In this document: positions 53,294 to 62,030 of the stretch, in pieces | Numbering within the stretch: the stretch's first letter is position 1 | Layout of the letters: every line of letters starts with the position of its first letter | DNA from: CAG-217 sp963642245 | GTDB lineage: Bacteria > Bacillota > Clostridia > Oscillospirales > Acutalibacteraceae | Assembly (NCBI GenBank): GCA_963642245.1 | Contig: CAVIFY010000005.1 | Coordinates: 1 to 64,000, forward strand | DNA: 64,000 nt | Direction of reading: 5' to 3' | Translations under genes and position numbers: made by a program | The notes under the pieces: generated by a model | Seen by the model: only the letters and a program-made list of their open reading frames with translations | The model's database searches: none | What the model was told of the DNA's origin: nothing

Positions 53294-54604
53294 GTGAAAG
53301 CGATTAAAATTTTGATCCCGGTTTTGTGCATTGCCCTGTTATTTTCCGGCTGCGGCGGGTTCCAGCTGGCTTCTTCCATAGATGATCTGATCTCGCCGGT
53401 GGCGCCGGCCGGGGCGGACGCCAGCGTGCAAAGCGCTATGGACACCTATTGCAAAGGCGGCTACTCGGTGAAGATCCCTGCGGCGGGTAATTATACCACT
53501 TCTTATATCTTCTATGACTTTGACGACGACGGCCAAAAGGAAGCCCTGGCTTTTTATGAGCCCAATGACGCGCTGGGCAAAATTGATATGGCCGTTCTGG
53601 AGCAAAGCGGCGACAGCTGGCAGGTGCTCACCAGTATTCAGGGTGAAGGCACCGATGTGTACAGCGTGGACTTCTGCGATGTAAACGGCGACGGCAAGAC
53701 GGAATTCTTGATCTCCTGGAATATGATCAGCAACTCCACCAGCCACCTGATGTCTGTGTACAAAGTCACCAGGGACGGCCAGGACACCAAGCTGACCGCG
53801 TTGGCGGAGCCCATGCAGTACAGCGCCTATATTCCTGTGGATCTGAACAACGACGGCGTGCAGGAAGTGCTGTTCTTCTCTGCCGATCAGATGAAATCCC
53901 TGTCTGCCAGCGCGGCGCTGTATTCTTATAAAAACGATAAGCAGACCCAGCTGGGCGAGACCCGGGTGGACGGCCATGTGAGCGCCTACCGCAAGTTGCA
54001 GGTGGGCAAGGCAGACGGCAAACCGGCTGTGTATGCGGACGCGGTCAAGTCCGACGGCGCGTCTATGCTCACGGAGCTGATTTGCTGGAGCGATTATTAC
54101 GACTCCATTGTATCTCCATTTTACAGCTACAACACGGGCCTGACCGCGGACACCGGCCGGGATGTGATGGTGCCCTGTGTGGATATGAACAACGACGGCT
54201 TGCTGGAGATCCCCACCGACGCCACGCTGAAAGGTCTGCCGGCCCAGGTGCGCGGGGTGGACTGGTGCAAGTACAAAAGCTCCGTGCTGGTGCACACCGG
54301 GTACTCCCTGGCGGTGCAGGAGGACGGCTACCAAATGGTGCTGCCGGAAAAGCAATTCAAGTCCGTGACCGTCAGCTATCAGGAGAAGAGCCATACTCTG
54401 ACGGTCAAGTCCAAGACGGACAAAAAGACCGCCTTTGCGGTAATGCCGGTGCTCCAGGCACAGTATGACGCCAACCCGGGCAATTATAAGGATTATACCG
54501 AACTCCTGCGGGAGGGCGGCTATGTATATTTGGCAAAGTGCGGCAATTCCGCAGCCTTTGCCGTGACCGCAGACACACTGAAAGACTGGATCATCACCTT
54601 TTAA
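53294..54604 (+). CDS. Lipoprotein with Asp-rich DxNxDG repeats
   Basis: A 436-residue lipoprotein: signal VKAIKILIPVLCIALLFSGC with lipobox LFSGC, then an outer region with four spaced calcium-loop-like motifs FDDDGQKEA, DVNGDGKTE, DLNNDGVQE and DMNNDGLLE. These are typical of FG-GAP/VCBS beta-propeller repeats. The start is GTG 53294, with GGAGGG before it. It lies 11 bases before a response regulator gene and may supply an outer sensor or be a target for that system; this is inference. Its GC content is back to the core level. Confidence 0.75.
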   Translation: MKAIKILIPVLCIALLFSGCGGFQLASSIDDLISPVAPAGADASVQSAMDTYCKGGYSVKIPAAGNYTTSYIFYDFDDDGQKEALAFYEPNDALGKIDMAVLEQSGDSWQVLTSIQGEGTDVYSVDFCDVNGDGKTEFLISWNMISNSTSHLMSVYKVTRDGQDTKLTALAEPMQYSAYIPVDLNNDGVQEVLFFSADQMKSLSASAALYSYKNDKQTQLGETRVDGHVSAYRKLQVGKADGKPAVYADAVKSDGASMLTELICWSDYYDSIVSPFYSYNTGLTADTGRDVMVPCVDMNNDGLLEIPTDATLKGLPAQVRGVDWCKYKSSVLVHTGYSLAVQEDGYQMVLPEKQFKSVTVSYQEKSHTLTVKSKTDKKTAFAVMPVLQAQYDANPGNYKDYTELLREGGYVYLAKCGNSAAFAVTADTLKDWIITF

Positions 54605-54615
54605 CAGGAGGATTT

Positions 54616-55329
54616 ATGAAGAAAGTACTGGTTGCAGAGGACGAGGAGTCCATTCGCGAATTTATTGTCATTAACCTGACCCGCAGCGGCTATACCGTGG
54701 AGCAGGCGGAGAACGGCGCCGTGGCGCTGGAAAAATTTGCCCAGGACGAAAGCGGCTTTGATGTGGCGATCCTGGATATTATGATGCCGGAGGTGGACGG
54801 CCTGGCCGTGTGCAAGCAGCTGCGCGCCAAGTCCTCGGACCTGGGGATCATTATGCTCAGCGCCAAGACCCAGGAGATGGACAAGATCACCGGGCTGATG
54901 TTCGGCGCCGATGATTATGTGACCAAGCCCTTCTCGCCCAGCGAGCTGATGGCGCGGGTAGACGCGGTGTATCGCCGGGTGGAGATGACCCGGGGCTTTC
55001 GCAAGAACGACACCACCGGCGACACGGTGGTGCTGGATGAGTTTGAACTGAACCTGCGCAATCGCACGCTGTCTAAGAATGGCACCAACATTGAGCTGAC
55101 CCAGGTGGAGTTCCAGATCATTGAATATTTCTTTAAGAACCCCAACGCGGCGCTGACCCGCACGGATATTCTAAAGACCGTGTGGGGCAACAACTACTTT
55201 GGCGACGACAAGATCGTGGATGTGAACATTCGCCGTCTGCGTATGAAGGTGGAGGACGACCCCTCCAACCCGGTGTACCTGACCACCATTTGGGGCCTGG
55301 GCTACAAGTGGGTCACCAAGAACAACTAA
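54616..55329 (+). CDS. OmpR-family response regulator
   Basis: A 237-residue two-component regulator. Receiver domain with acidic pocket EDE (8-10), phospho-acceptor D54 (ILDIMMPEVDG) and K in YVTKPF; C-terminal winged helix with ELTQVEFQIIEYF and the recognition end VDVNIRRLRMKVEDDPSNP, then GLGYKW. ATG 54616 with AGGAGG before it. It is paired with the kinase that follows. Targets are unknown; it resembles the WalR/PhoP/ResD group. Confidence 0.93.
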   Translation: MKKVLVAEDEESIREFIVINLTRSGYTVEQAENGAVALEKFAQDESGFDVAILDIMMPEVDGLAVCKQLRAKSSDLGIIMLSAKTQEMDKITGLMFGADDYVTKPFSPSELMARVDAVYRRVEMTRGFRKNDTTGDTVVLDEFELNLRNRTLSKNGTNIELTQVEFQIIEYFFKNPNAALTRTDILKTVWGNNYFGDDKIVDVNIRRLRMKVEDDPSNPVYLTTIWGLGYKWVTKNN

Positions 55330-55350
55330 GCGAAGAGGACAAACGGCGCG

Positions 55351-56934
55351 ATGAAAGAGAAATGGCTGAAAAAACTGCATACAGCCGGGCGACTGAAAGA
55401 CCTGCGGGTGCAGGGTATCACAAAGCGGTGGGTGATCAATATTTTAGGCGTGATCGCCCTGTTTTTTGTGATCGTTTTTGTGGTTTCCGCTTTCACCATT
55501 CGCGCATACTATTATAATGCGGTGGAGAGTATCTTGAATTCCGGTGCGTCCACCACGGCCACCAATTACTTCTCCGGCCGACTGGACAGCGGCAGTTCCC
55601 TTGAGGCGTCGGCGGCGGATTTTATTGACAGCTTTAGCTACCGGGACAAGACCACCATTTGGATCATTGACAATGCCGGCGGCGTAGTGACCTCCTCCAG
55701 CGGTTTTGCGGTGGAGAAGGTGCGTATGCCGGACTATGAGGAGGCCCTGGCCAGCGACACCGGGCGCGCCCGCTATGTGGGGCACATTACCGACGATGGG
55801 GAAAAATGTATGGCGGTCACCCGCATTATTTACAGCGGCGACGGGGAGCCCATGGGCGCGGTGCGGGTCATCAGTTCACTGGAGATGATCGACCGGCAGA
55901 TCGGCACCATTGTGCTTTTGATCTTCCTGGCGCTGGTGCTGATCTTTGCAGTGATCTTGTACTCCAATTTGTTCTTTATCCGCTCTATTATTATCCCGGT
56001 GCAGGAGATCAATCAGACCACCAAGAAGATCTCCCAAGGGGACTACTCCGTTCGTATTGAGAAGAAATATAACGACGAGATTGGCGACCTGGCGGACTCC
56101 ATTAACCAAATGGCGGAGGATATTTCCGCCACGGATAAGATGAAAAATGACTTTATCTCCACCATCTCCCACGAGCTGCGCACGCCGCTGACTTCCATTA
56201 AAGGCTGGGGCGAGACCCTGGCGTTTGCGGAGAATGACAACGAGGACGAGATCACCCGCAAGGGACTGCAAGTGATCGTTCACGAGGCCGGGCGACTGGA
56301 GGGCTTTGTGGAGGAACTGCTGGACTTTAGCCGCCTGCAAAGCGGGCGCATGAAGCTGCGCCTGGCGCCGACGGATATTTTTGCCGAGCTGGACGAAACG
56401 GTGTTTACTTTCCGAGAGCGGGCTATGCGCGAGGGGATCGAGTTGAAATACAGTATTCCCGATCTGCCGGCACCGGCCAGCGCAGACGCCAACCGGTTAA
56501 AGCAAGTGTTTATGAACATTCTGGATAACGCTTTGAAGTATTCCAGAGCGCCTGCCAAGATCTTTGTCAAGGCGGAATTTGCCAAAAAAGGCGGCCGGGA
56601 TTATGTGAAGATCGCCGTTGCGGACCAGGGGTGCGGTATTTCTAAAGAAAACCTGCCCCATGTGAAAGAGAAATTCTATAAGGCGAATATGTCCGTGCGG
56701 GGCTCCGGGATCGGGCTGGCGGTCACCAATGAACTGGTGGAGCTGCACGGCGGCACCCTGGAGATCGACAGCGAGGAGGGCACCGGCACGCTGGTGACCA
56801 TCTACCTGCCCATCAACAGCGCCCCCAGCAAAAAGGACCTGGCTCAGCAGCCTCAAACGGCAGAGACCAGAGAAGTGGACCAAAGTATGGAACTGAGAGG
56901 TAACAACGCCAATGCAGGAGAAAAAAACGCATAA
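55351..56934 (+). CDS. Sensor histidine kinase with HAMP domain
   Basis: A 527-residue membrane kinase. TM1 near residues 30-52, an outer domain of about 130 residues, TM2 near 188-212, and HAMP (NQTTKKISQGDYSVRIEKKY). The phospho-acceptor His is in STISHELRTPLTSIKGW; the ATPase boxes are NILDNALKYS, DQGCGIS and GSGIGLAV. It is the partner of the regulator 21 bases upstream. The C-terminal 40 residues after the ATPase domain are polar and unstructured. The stimulus is unknown. Confidence 0.93.
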   Translation: MKEKWLKKLHTAGRLKDLRVQGITKRWVINILGVIALFFVIVFVVSAFTIRAYYYNAVESILNSGASTTATNYFSGRLDSGSSLEASAADFIDSFSYRDKTTIWIIDNAGGVVTSSSGFAVEKVRMPDYEEALASDTGRARYVGHITDDGEKCMAVTRIIYSGDGEPMGAVRVISSLEMIDRQIGTIVLLIFLALVLIFAVILYSNLFFIRSIIIPVQEINQTTKKISQGDYSVRIEKKYNDEIGDLADSINQMAEDISATDKMKNDFISTISHELRTPLTSIKGWGETLAFAENDNEDEITRKGLQVIVHEAGRLEGFVEELLDFSRLQSGRMKLRLAPTDIFAELDETVFTFRERAMREGIELKYSIPDLPAPASADANRLKQVFMNILDNALKYSRAPAKIFVKAEFAKKGGRDYVKIAVADQGCGISKENLPHVKEKFYKANMSVRGSGIGLAVTNELVELHGGTLEIDSEEGTGTLVTIYLPINSAPSKKDLAQQPQTAETREVDQSMELRGNNANAGEKNA

Positions 56935-57883
56935 AACATCGGTAGGCGGTCAGGCGCTGATCGAGGGCATTATGATGCAAGGCCCCAAGGGTATGGCCAC
57001 TGCCGTGCGCAAGCCGGACGGCGATATTCTTACCGAGTACCACGAATTTCACCATCTGCGGGAGAAGTATAAGTTTCTGGGCTGGCCGCTGCTGCGCGGC
57101 GCCGTGAACTTTTTTGAGTCTATGGTGATCGGGTACAAAACCCTGATGTACTCCGCTGAGGTCTCCGGTATGGAGGAAGTGGAGGAGGAAGAAATGAGCA
57201 AGTTTGAGCGCTGGCTGACGGACAAGCTGGGCGACAAACTGATGAAGGTGCTCACAGGCTTTGCGTCCGTACTGGGCTTTGCCCTGGCATTTTTGATCTT
57301 TTTCTACCTGCCGGTACTGCTGTTTAATGTGCTCAATAAGCACTTTGACGGCGCGCTGACCCCCGCCCAGGGCACCATTGAGGGCGTAACGAAAATCATT
57401 ATTTTCGTTGTCTATATTGCTCTGGTGAGCCAAATGAAAGACATTCGCCGCACCTTTATGTACCACGGTGCGGAGCACAAGAGCATTGCCTGTTACGAGT
57501 CCGGGCTGGATCTGACGGTGGAGAATGTGAAGAAAATGACCCGTTTCCACCCTCGGTGCGGCACCTCGTTTATCTTTGTAATGCTGATTTTCAGCGTGAT
57601 CTTTTACTCTATCTTAGCTAAGTGTTTCCCGGTGATCGCCACCCAGCGGGTGCTGTGGATGCTGCTGAAATTGGTATTTTTACCGATTTTAATGGGCCTT
57701 GGCTATGAATTTATCCGCTATGCCGGTAAGCACGACAATCTGTTTGTGAAGATCGTCAGCGCGCCGGGCCTGTGGATGCAGCGACTGACCACCCGGGAGC
57801 CGGACGACTCTATGATGGAGGTGGGCATTGCCGCGCTAAGGGCCGTGATCACCGATAACCCGGAGGATGATGAGATCAAGTGA
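56912..57883 (+). CDS. DUF1385 membrane protein
   Basis: A 323-residue DUF1385 protein, often next to prmC in Firmicutes and loosely called a metal-dependent enzyme. Signature GGQALIEGIMMQGP near the start and YHGAEHKSIACYE with TRFHPRCGTSF in the second half; TM segments near 118-145, 163-183, 215-235 and 248-268. His and Cys in those motifs look like metal ligands. It overlaps the kinase end by 23 bases and prmC by four. Confidence 0.9.
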   Translation: MQEKKTHKTSVGGQALIEGIMMQGPKGMATAVRKPDGDILTEYHEFHHLREKYKFLGWPLLRGAVNFFESMVIGYKTLMYSAEVSGMEEVEEEEMSKFERWLTDKLGDKLMKVLTGFASVLGFALAFLIFFYLPVLLFNVLNKHFDGALTPAQGTIEGVTKIIIFVVYIALVSQMKDIRRTFMYHGAEHKSIACYESGLDLTVENVKKMTRFHPRCGTSFIFVMLIFSVIFYSILAKCFPVIATQRVLWMLLKLVFLPILMGLGYEFIRYAGKHDNLFVKIVSAPGLWMQRLTTREPDDSMMEVGIAALRAVITDNPEDDEIK

Positions 57884-58704
57884 CGGTACAGGAGGCGTAT
57901 AATTACAGCGTATATTTCTTAGGCGCCAACGGCGTGGATGAAGAAGAATTCAAGGCCAAGTGCCTGGTGTGCCATTTGGCAAAGATCGCTAACCGGGACT
58001 ACCACAGCCACCTGGGCGACCTGGTGAGCCAAAAGAAGTTGGCGGACGGTCTGTGGCAGCTGAAAAGCGGCACGCCCCTGCAATATGTGCTGGGGGAGTG
58101 GGACTTTTTAGACAGCACCTTTGCCGTAGGCCCCGGGGTACTGATCCCCCGGCCGGAGACGGAAGAACTGGCACAGCTGGCGATCAAACAGGTGGAAGCC
58201 GCCGGAGCGGCGCCGATCGTGTGGGACCTTTGCGCCGGCAGCGGCTGTATCGGTATCAGCATTGCCAAGGCTTGTCCCGCTGCGCAGGTCTACTGTGTGG
58301 AAAAGTCGGCAGACGCCTTTGCTTATCTGCAAAAGAACGCCATGCCTGTTGCCAATGTGCGCCCGGTGCTGGCAGACATCAGCGGCGATCTGACTGCGCT
58401 GCCGGGGCCGCAGGTCCTGGTCTCCAACCCGCCGTACATTCCTGCCGCTGTGCTGCCCACCTTGCAGCCGGAGGTGCAAAAGGAACCGATGATGGCACTG
58501 GACGGCGGTACGGACGGACTGGACTTTTACCGCTTGATCGCCGAGAAGATCGTGCCCACCCTGAACGGCGGCACCCGGCTGCTACTGGAGATCGGCGACG
58601 AGCAGGGCAGGGCGGTGCAAGATCTGTTTGCCGCTTGCAAAGATGTGCAGGTAAGACAGGACATTTACGGCAAAGATCGTATATTAACCGCCACTGTGAT
58701 GTAA
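57880..58704 (+). CDS. prmC: Peptide chain release factor N5-glutamine methyltransferase
   Basis: Methylates the Gln of the GGQ motif in RF1 and RF2. The 274-residue protein has an N-terminal helical domain, LQYVLGEWDFLDSTFAVGPG, LIPRPETEEL, the SAM motif DLCAGSGCIGISIA and the catalytic NPPYIP. GTG 57880 overlaps the stop of DUF1385 (GTGA). prfA itself is not in the window. Confidence 0.95.
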   Translation: MTVQEAYNYSVYFLGANGVDEEEFKAKCLVCHLAKIANRDYHSHLGDLVSQKKLADGLWQLKSGTPLQYVLGEWDFLDSTFAVGPGVLIPRPETEELAQLAIKQVEAAGAAPIVWDLCAGSGCIGISIAKACPAAQVYCVEKSADAFAYLQKNAMPVANVRPVLADISGDLTALPGPQVLVSNPPYIPAAVLPTLQPEVQKEPMMALDGGTDGLDFYRLIAEKIVPTLNGGTRLLLEIGDEQGRAVQDLFAACKDVQVRQDIYGKDRILTATVM

Positions 58705-58710
58705 TTTTTC

Positions 58711-58740
58711 TTGACTATTGCGTAGGGATAATGGTATGCT
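58711..58740 (+). promoter_or_regulatory. Possible promoter before the site-2 protease operon
   Basis: TTGACT (58711-58716), an 18-base spacer and TATGCT (58735-58740), 31 bases before the start codon. Confidence 0.5.
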
Positions 58741-58771
58741 ATCCTTATCATTATTATAAAAGGGTGCTCTT

Positions 58772-59446
58772 ATGCTATCTATTCTTTCTTATTTGCGACA
58801 GGGCGAGTACCTGCTGGCGCTGATCTCTATTCTTTCCAGCTGCTTTGTGGTGTTTTGCTGCTTGCCGGTGCACGAGTTGGCACACGGCTGGGTGGCCTAC
58901 AAGCTGGGCGATACCACCGCCAAGGACGAGGGCAGACTGACCTTTAATCCCTTGGCGCACCTGAACCCCATCGGCACCATTATGATCTTTCTCTTTGGGA
59001 TCGGTTATGCCCGCCCGGTGCCGGTGAACCCCAATCGGTTCAAGCACCCCAAAAGCGGTATGGCGCTGGTGTCCCTGGCCGGACCTATTGCCAATCTGCT
59101 GATGGGCTTTATCTTCAATTTTATTTATATCGCTATTTATAGCAAGGTCGGCAGCGCCGACGGCTTTTTGGGTGCCGTAGAGTATTTTCTCTATTTCGCT
59201 GCCTGGATCAATGTGTCCCTGGCGGTATTTAACCTGATCCCCATTCCGCCCCTGGACGGCTCCAAGGTGCTGGCGGCGGTACTGCCTTACAAGGCATACA
59301 ACAAATATATGCGCTACGAGCAGTATATTATGATCGCGCTGATGATCCTGCTGTTTGTGGGCGCGCTGGACGGCGTGATCTCTACTTTGAGTACGGCGAT
59401 GATGAAGTTTATCTCCATTATCCCGGCGCTGATCTTTTTGAGGTAA
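58772..59446 (+). CDS. Site-2 protease family (M50) membrane metalloprotease
   Basis: A 224-residue intramembrane zinc metallopeptidase. HELAHG at residues 34-39 holds the zinc His pair and catalytic Glu; NLIPIPPLDGSK (about 148-159) supplies the third ligand. Five to six TM segments. This small subgroup without PDZ domain usually stands beside scpA and scpB in Firmicutes, as it does here, one base before scpA. The substrate is unknown. Confidence 0.9.
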   Translation: MLSILSYLRQGEYLLALISILSSCFVVFCCLPVHELAHGWVAYKLGDTTAKDEGRLTFNPLAHLNPIGTIMIFLFGIGYARPVPVNPNRFKHPKSGMALVSLAGPIANLLMGFIFNFIYIAIYSKVGSADGFLGAVEYFLYFAAWINVSLAVFNLIPIPPLDGSKVLAAVLPYKAYNKYMRYEQYIMIALMILLFVGALDGVISTLSTAMMKFISIIPALIFLR

Positions 59447-59447
59447 T

Positions 59448-60167
59448 ATGGAACAACCGAGTTATAAACTGGAGGTCTTTGAGGGGCCGATGGATCTGCT
59501 CCTCCACCTGATCTCCAAACATAAACTGAATATTAACGACATTCCTATTATTGAGCTTGTGAATCAATATCTGGATTATGTGCGCCAAATGCAGGAGGAG
59601 GATTTTGACATCGCCGGGGAATTCCTGGAGATGGCCGCCCGCCTGATCTATATTAAAACCGTATCTCTGCTGCCCCGCCACGAGGAGGCGGAGACCTTAA
59701 AGAAAGAGCTGACCGGCGAGCTGATCGAGTACCGGGACTGCAAGTTGATGGCAAAGGAACTGAGCGAACATACCGACGGCTTTGACCGTTATGTGCGCCC
59801 GCCCCAGGAGGGGTATGTGAATTATGCCTACGAGCGCTTTCACGAGGGAGAGGAGCTTTTGCAGGCGTATATCAATGCTGCCGGGCGCGCCCAGCGCAAG
59901 CTGCCGCCGCCGCTGGACAGCTTTAAGGTGATCGTGGCCCGCAAGTTTGTGAATGTGGCGTCTAAGGTACAGACGGTGCTGCGCAAGCTGTGGAACGGCA
60001 AGAAAGTGCGCTTTTTGTCCCTCTTTCAGGACGCGCAGACCCGCAGCGATATGGTCGCTACCTTCCTGGCTGTGCTGGAACTGGCCAAGACCAAGAAGAT
60101 CACCATTGACGGGACCATGGAGGACCCGGATGTGCAAATCATAAATGAGGTAAATACCGTTGAGTGA
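59448..60167 (+). CDS. scpA: Segregation and condensation protein A
   Basis: Kleisin subunit of the SMC-ScpAB condensin; bridges SMC heads for chromosome segregation. The 239 residues include the family opening YKLEVFEGPMDLLLHLISKH, NQYLDYVRQMQEEDFDIAGE and a C-terminal winged helix (SDMVATFLAVLELAKTKKI). It overlaps scpB by eight bases. Confidence 0.95.
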   Translation: MEQPSYKLEVFEGPMDLLLHLISKHKLNINDIPIIELVNQYLDYVRQMQEEDFDIAGEFLEMAARLIYIKTVSLLPRHEEAETLKKELTGELIEYRDCKLMAKELSEHTDGFDRYVRPPQEGYVNYAYERFHEGEELLQAYINAAGRAQRKLPPPLDSFKVIVARKFVNVASKVQTVLRKLWNGKKVRFLSLFQDAQTRSDMVATFLAVLELAKTKKITIDGTMEDPDVQIINEVNTVE

Positions 60168-60807
60168 GAAGAACAACACCATTGCCCAGTTAGAGGCCAT
60201 GCTCTTCGCCGCCGGGGACCCGGTGGAGCCGGAAAAGCTGGCAGATGTGCTGGAACTGGATATTGAAAATGTGATCAAAATGCTGGGGTATTTGGAGGCC
60301 AAATACGACGAGAGCGGCAGCGGACTGCGGCTGATCCGGGTAGACGGCAAGTACCAGATCTGCACCAGAGAAGCCTATGCGGACGGTGTGCGCGCCCTGC
60401 TGGAGATCAAAAAAAATACGCCCCTAAGCCCGGCTGCATTTGAAGTTTTGGCCATTGTGGCGTATAATAAAGCGGTGACCCGCTCCTTTGTGGAGCAGGT
60501 GCGCGGGGTGGACTGCTCCGGTCCCATCTCCGGCTTGGTTCAAAAGGGCCTGATCGAGGAGAAGGGGAGACTGGACCTGCCCGGCCGCCCGCTGGTGTAC
60601 GGCACCACGGACCGGTTTTTGCGCTGCTTTTCCCTGAATTCCTTGGACGACCTGCCGGACCTGCCCTCTACGGAGGAAGTGGAGCAGATCGCCAAGGATA
60701 ACGGCCAAACCTCTTTGTTTGAAAAAGAGGGCGGCAAGGACGACCCGCTGGCCGCAGCGGCAGACGCGCTGGAAAGCGCCAATCACGACGACGAAAAAGA
60801 GATCTAA
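60160..60807 (+). CDS. scpB: Segregation and condensation protein B
   Basis: Winged-helix partner of ScpA. The 215-residue protein shows IAQLEAMLFAAGDPVEPEKL, LSPAAFEVLAIVAYNKAVTR, VDCSGPISGLVQKGLIEEKG and GRPLVYGTTDRFLRCF, all typical. The start is TTG 60160, inside the end of scpA. A tail of about 35 acidic residues follows the second domain. Confidence 0.95.
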   Translation: MSEKNNTIAQLEAMLFAAGDPVEPEKLADVLELDIENVIKMLGYLEAKYDESGSGLRLIRVDGKYQICTREAYADGVRALLEIKKNTPLSPAAFEVLAIVAYNKAVTRSFVEQVRGVDCSGPISGLVQKGLIEEKGRLDLPGRPLVYGTTDRFLRCFSLNSLDDLPDLPSTEEVEQIAKDNGQTSLFEKEGGKDDPLAAAADALESANHDDEKEI

Positions 60808-60824
60808 GCGGGAGAGGTGAGGAT

Positions 60825-61571
60825 TTGAAAGTCTTTTTGATTATAGTGGGTGTGCTGGTGGTGCTCATTGCATTGCTGATGTCCCTGTCCGCCACCCTGA
60901 CCCTGATCTATGACGGCGGCTGGCACACCAGCGTGCAGGTGCTCTTTATTAAGAAAGACATTGTGCTGTCCCAGATCCTGTCCTTTATCCTGTTCCCGGA
61001 GAAGTCCGCCGAGCAGGCCAAAGAAAAGGGCAAGAAGAAAAAAGAGAAAAAGAAAGACGCCCCGGAGCAAGCACCGGAGGAACCGCCCGCGGAAGAAGCG
61101 AAAGCACCTGAGGCAGAACCGGAAAAGGCAGAGAGCGAAGAGACCCCCGCTAAGGCAGAGGAAAAGCCCAAAAAGCCCAACTACTTCCAGCAGCTTTGGG
61201 ACAAGGACGGCGTGATCGGCTACCTGCTGCTCATCAGCAATTTGGTAGAAACTGCGTCTTCTGCGGTAACAACTTTATTTAGGGGGTTCCATATTTATTC
61301 ATTATATGTTAAAATGATTATCGGCGGCGCAGATGCCGCAGATATAGCTGAGAAGTACGGCACCCTCTGCTCGTTTTATTATCCCGTTAAGGGCATGATC
61401 TTAAACGGCATGAAGGTGGACCAGTACGATGATTACATACAGCCGGATTTCATCGCGCCCCGCTCGGAGTACGAGTTCCAGCTCATCGGCAGTCTCAGCG
61501 TCGGTCTTTTGGTGCGTATGCTCCTGCGGGCCGGTATCGTCTTTTTGAAAAACTTTATTAAAGATAAGTAA
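60825..61571 (+). CDS. DUF2953 domain protein
   Basis: A 248-residue protein with an N-terminal TM (VFLIIVGVLVVLIALLMSLS), then a long highly charged low-complexity stretch (about residues 65-125, rich in Lys, Glu, Ala and Pro). The DUF2953 region (VETASSAVTTLFRGFHIYSL, GTLCSFYYPVKGMI, DDYIQPDFIAPRSEYEFQL) is followed by a second TM near the end. DUF2953 genes commonly precede gerW (ytfJ) in spore formers. TTG 60825 with GAGAGGTGAGGA before it. Confidence 0.88.
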   Translation: MKVFLIIVGVLVVLIALLMSLSATLTLIYDGGWHTSVQVLFIKKDIVLSQILSFILFPEKSAEQAKEKGKKKKEKKKDAPEQAPEEPPAEEAKAPEAEPEKAESEETPAKAEEKPKKPNYFQQLWDKDGVIGYLLLISNLVETASSAVTTLFRGFHIYSLYVKMIIGGADAADIAEKYGTLCSFYYPVKGMILNGMKVDQYDDYIQPDFIAPRSEYEFQLIGSLSVGLLVRMLLRAGIVFLKNFIKDK

Positions 61572-61583
61572 GGAGAAAGTGTT

Positions 61584-61988
61584 ATGAAAGAAACTCCGGT
61601 AAACAAGATTATGGAAAACACGCTGGAAAAAATGCGTGAAATGGTAGATGTGTCTACCATCATCGGCGACCCGATGGTCACCGGCGACACCACGCTTATT
61701 CCGGTATCCAAGGTATCTTACGGCTTTACCAGCGGCGGTACGGACCTGCCCACCAAGCAGCAGAACCAGGAGTTGTTCGGCGGTGGCGGCGGCGGTGGTA
61801 TCACCATCACCCCGGTGGCCTTTATCGTGATCGAGAAGGGCAAGTGCCGTATGATGCAGATCAACAACTACACTTCCTCTGCGGATCGTGCCGTGTCTAT
61901 GATCCCGGAGCTGGTAGACAAGCTCACCGAGCTGCTGAAAGCCAAGGACGGCAAGGCAGACGAGGCGGAGACCCCCGCGGCCGAATAA
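61584..61988 (+). CDS. gerW: GerW (YtfJ) family sporulation protein
   Basis: A 134-residue small spore protein of the GerW/YtfJ family, needed for normal germination in Bacillus. Signature MREMVDVSTIIGDPM, GDTTLIPVSKVSYGF and the Gly-rich GGGGGGGITITPVAFIVI. AAGGAGA lies eight bases before the ATG. With spoIIR it supports a spore-forming host. Confidence 0.94.
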   Translation: MKETPVNKIMENTLEKMREMVDVSTIIGDPMVTGDTTLIPVSKVSYGFTSGGTDLPTKQQNQELFGGGGGGGITITPVAFIVIEKGKCRMMQINNYTSSADRAVSMIPELVDKLTELLKAKDGKADEAETPAAE

Positions 61989-61998
61989 TGATGTACGG

Positions 61999-62030
61999 AT
62001 CACCCGCATATATTTGTGTGGGTGATTCTT
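61999..62030 (+). terminator. Hairpin between gerW and the carboxypeptidase gene
   Basis: ATCACCC (61999-62005) pairs with GGGTGAT (62020-62026), followed by TCTTTTG. The 3' arm is also the likely ribosome binding site for TTG 62031. Confidence 0.6.
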
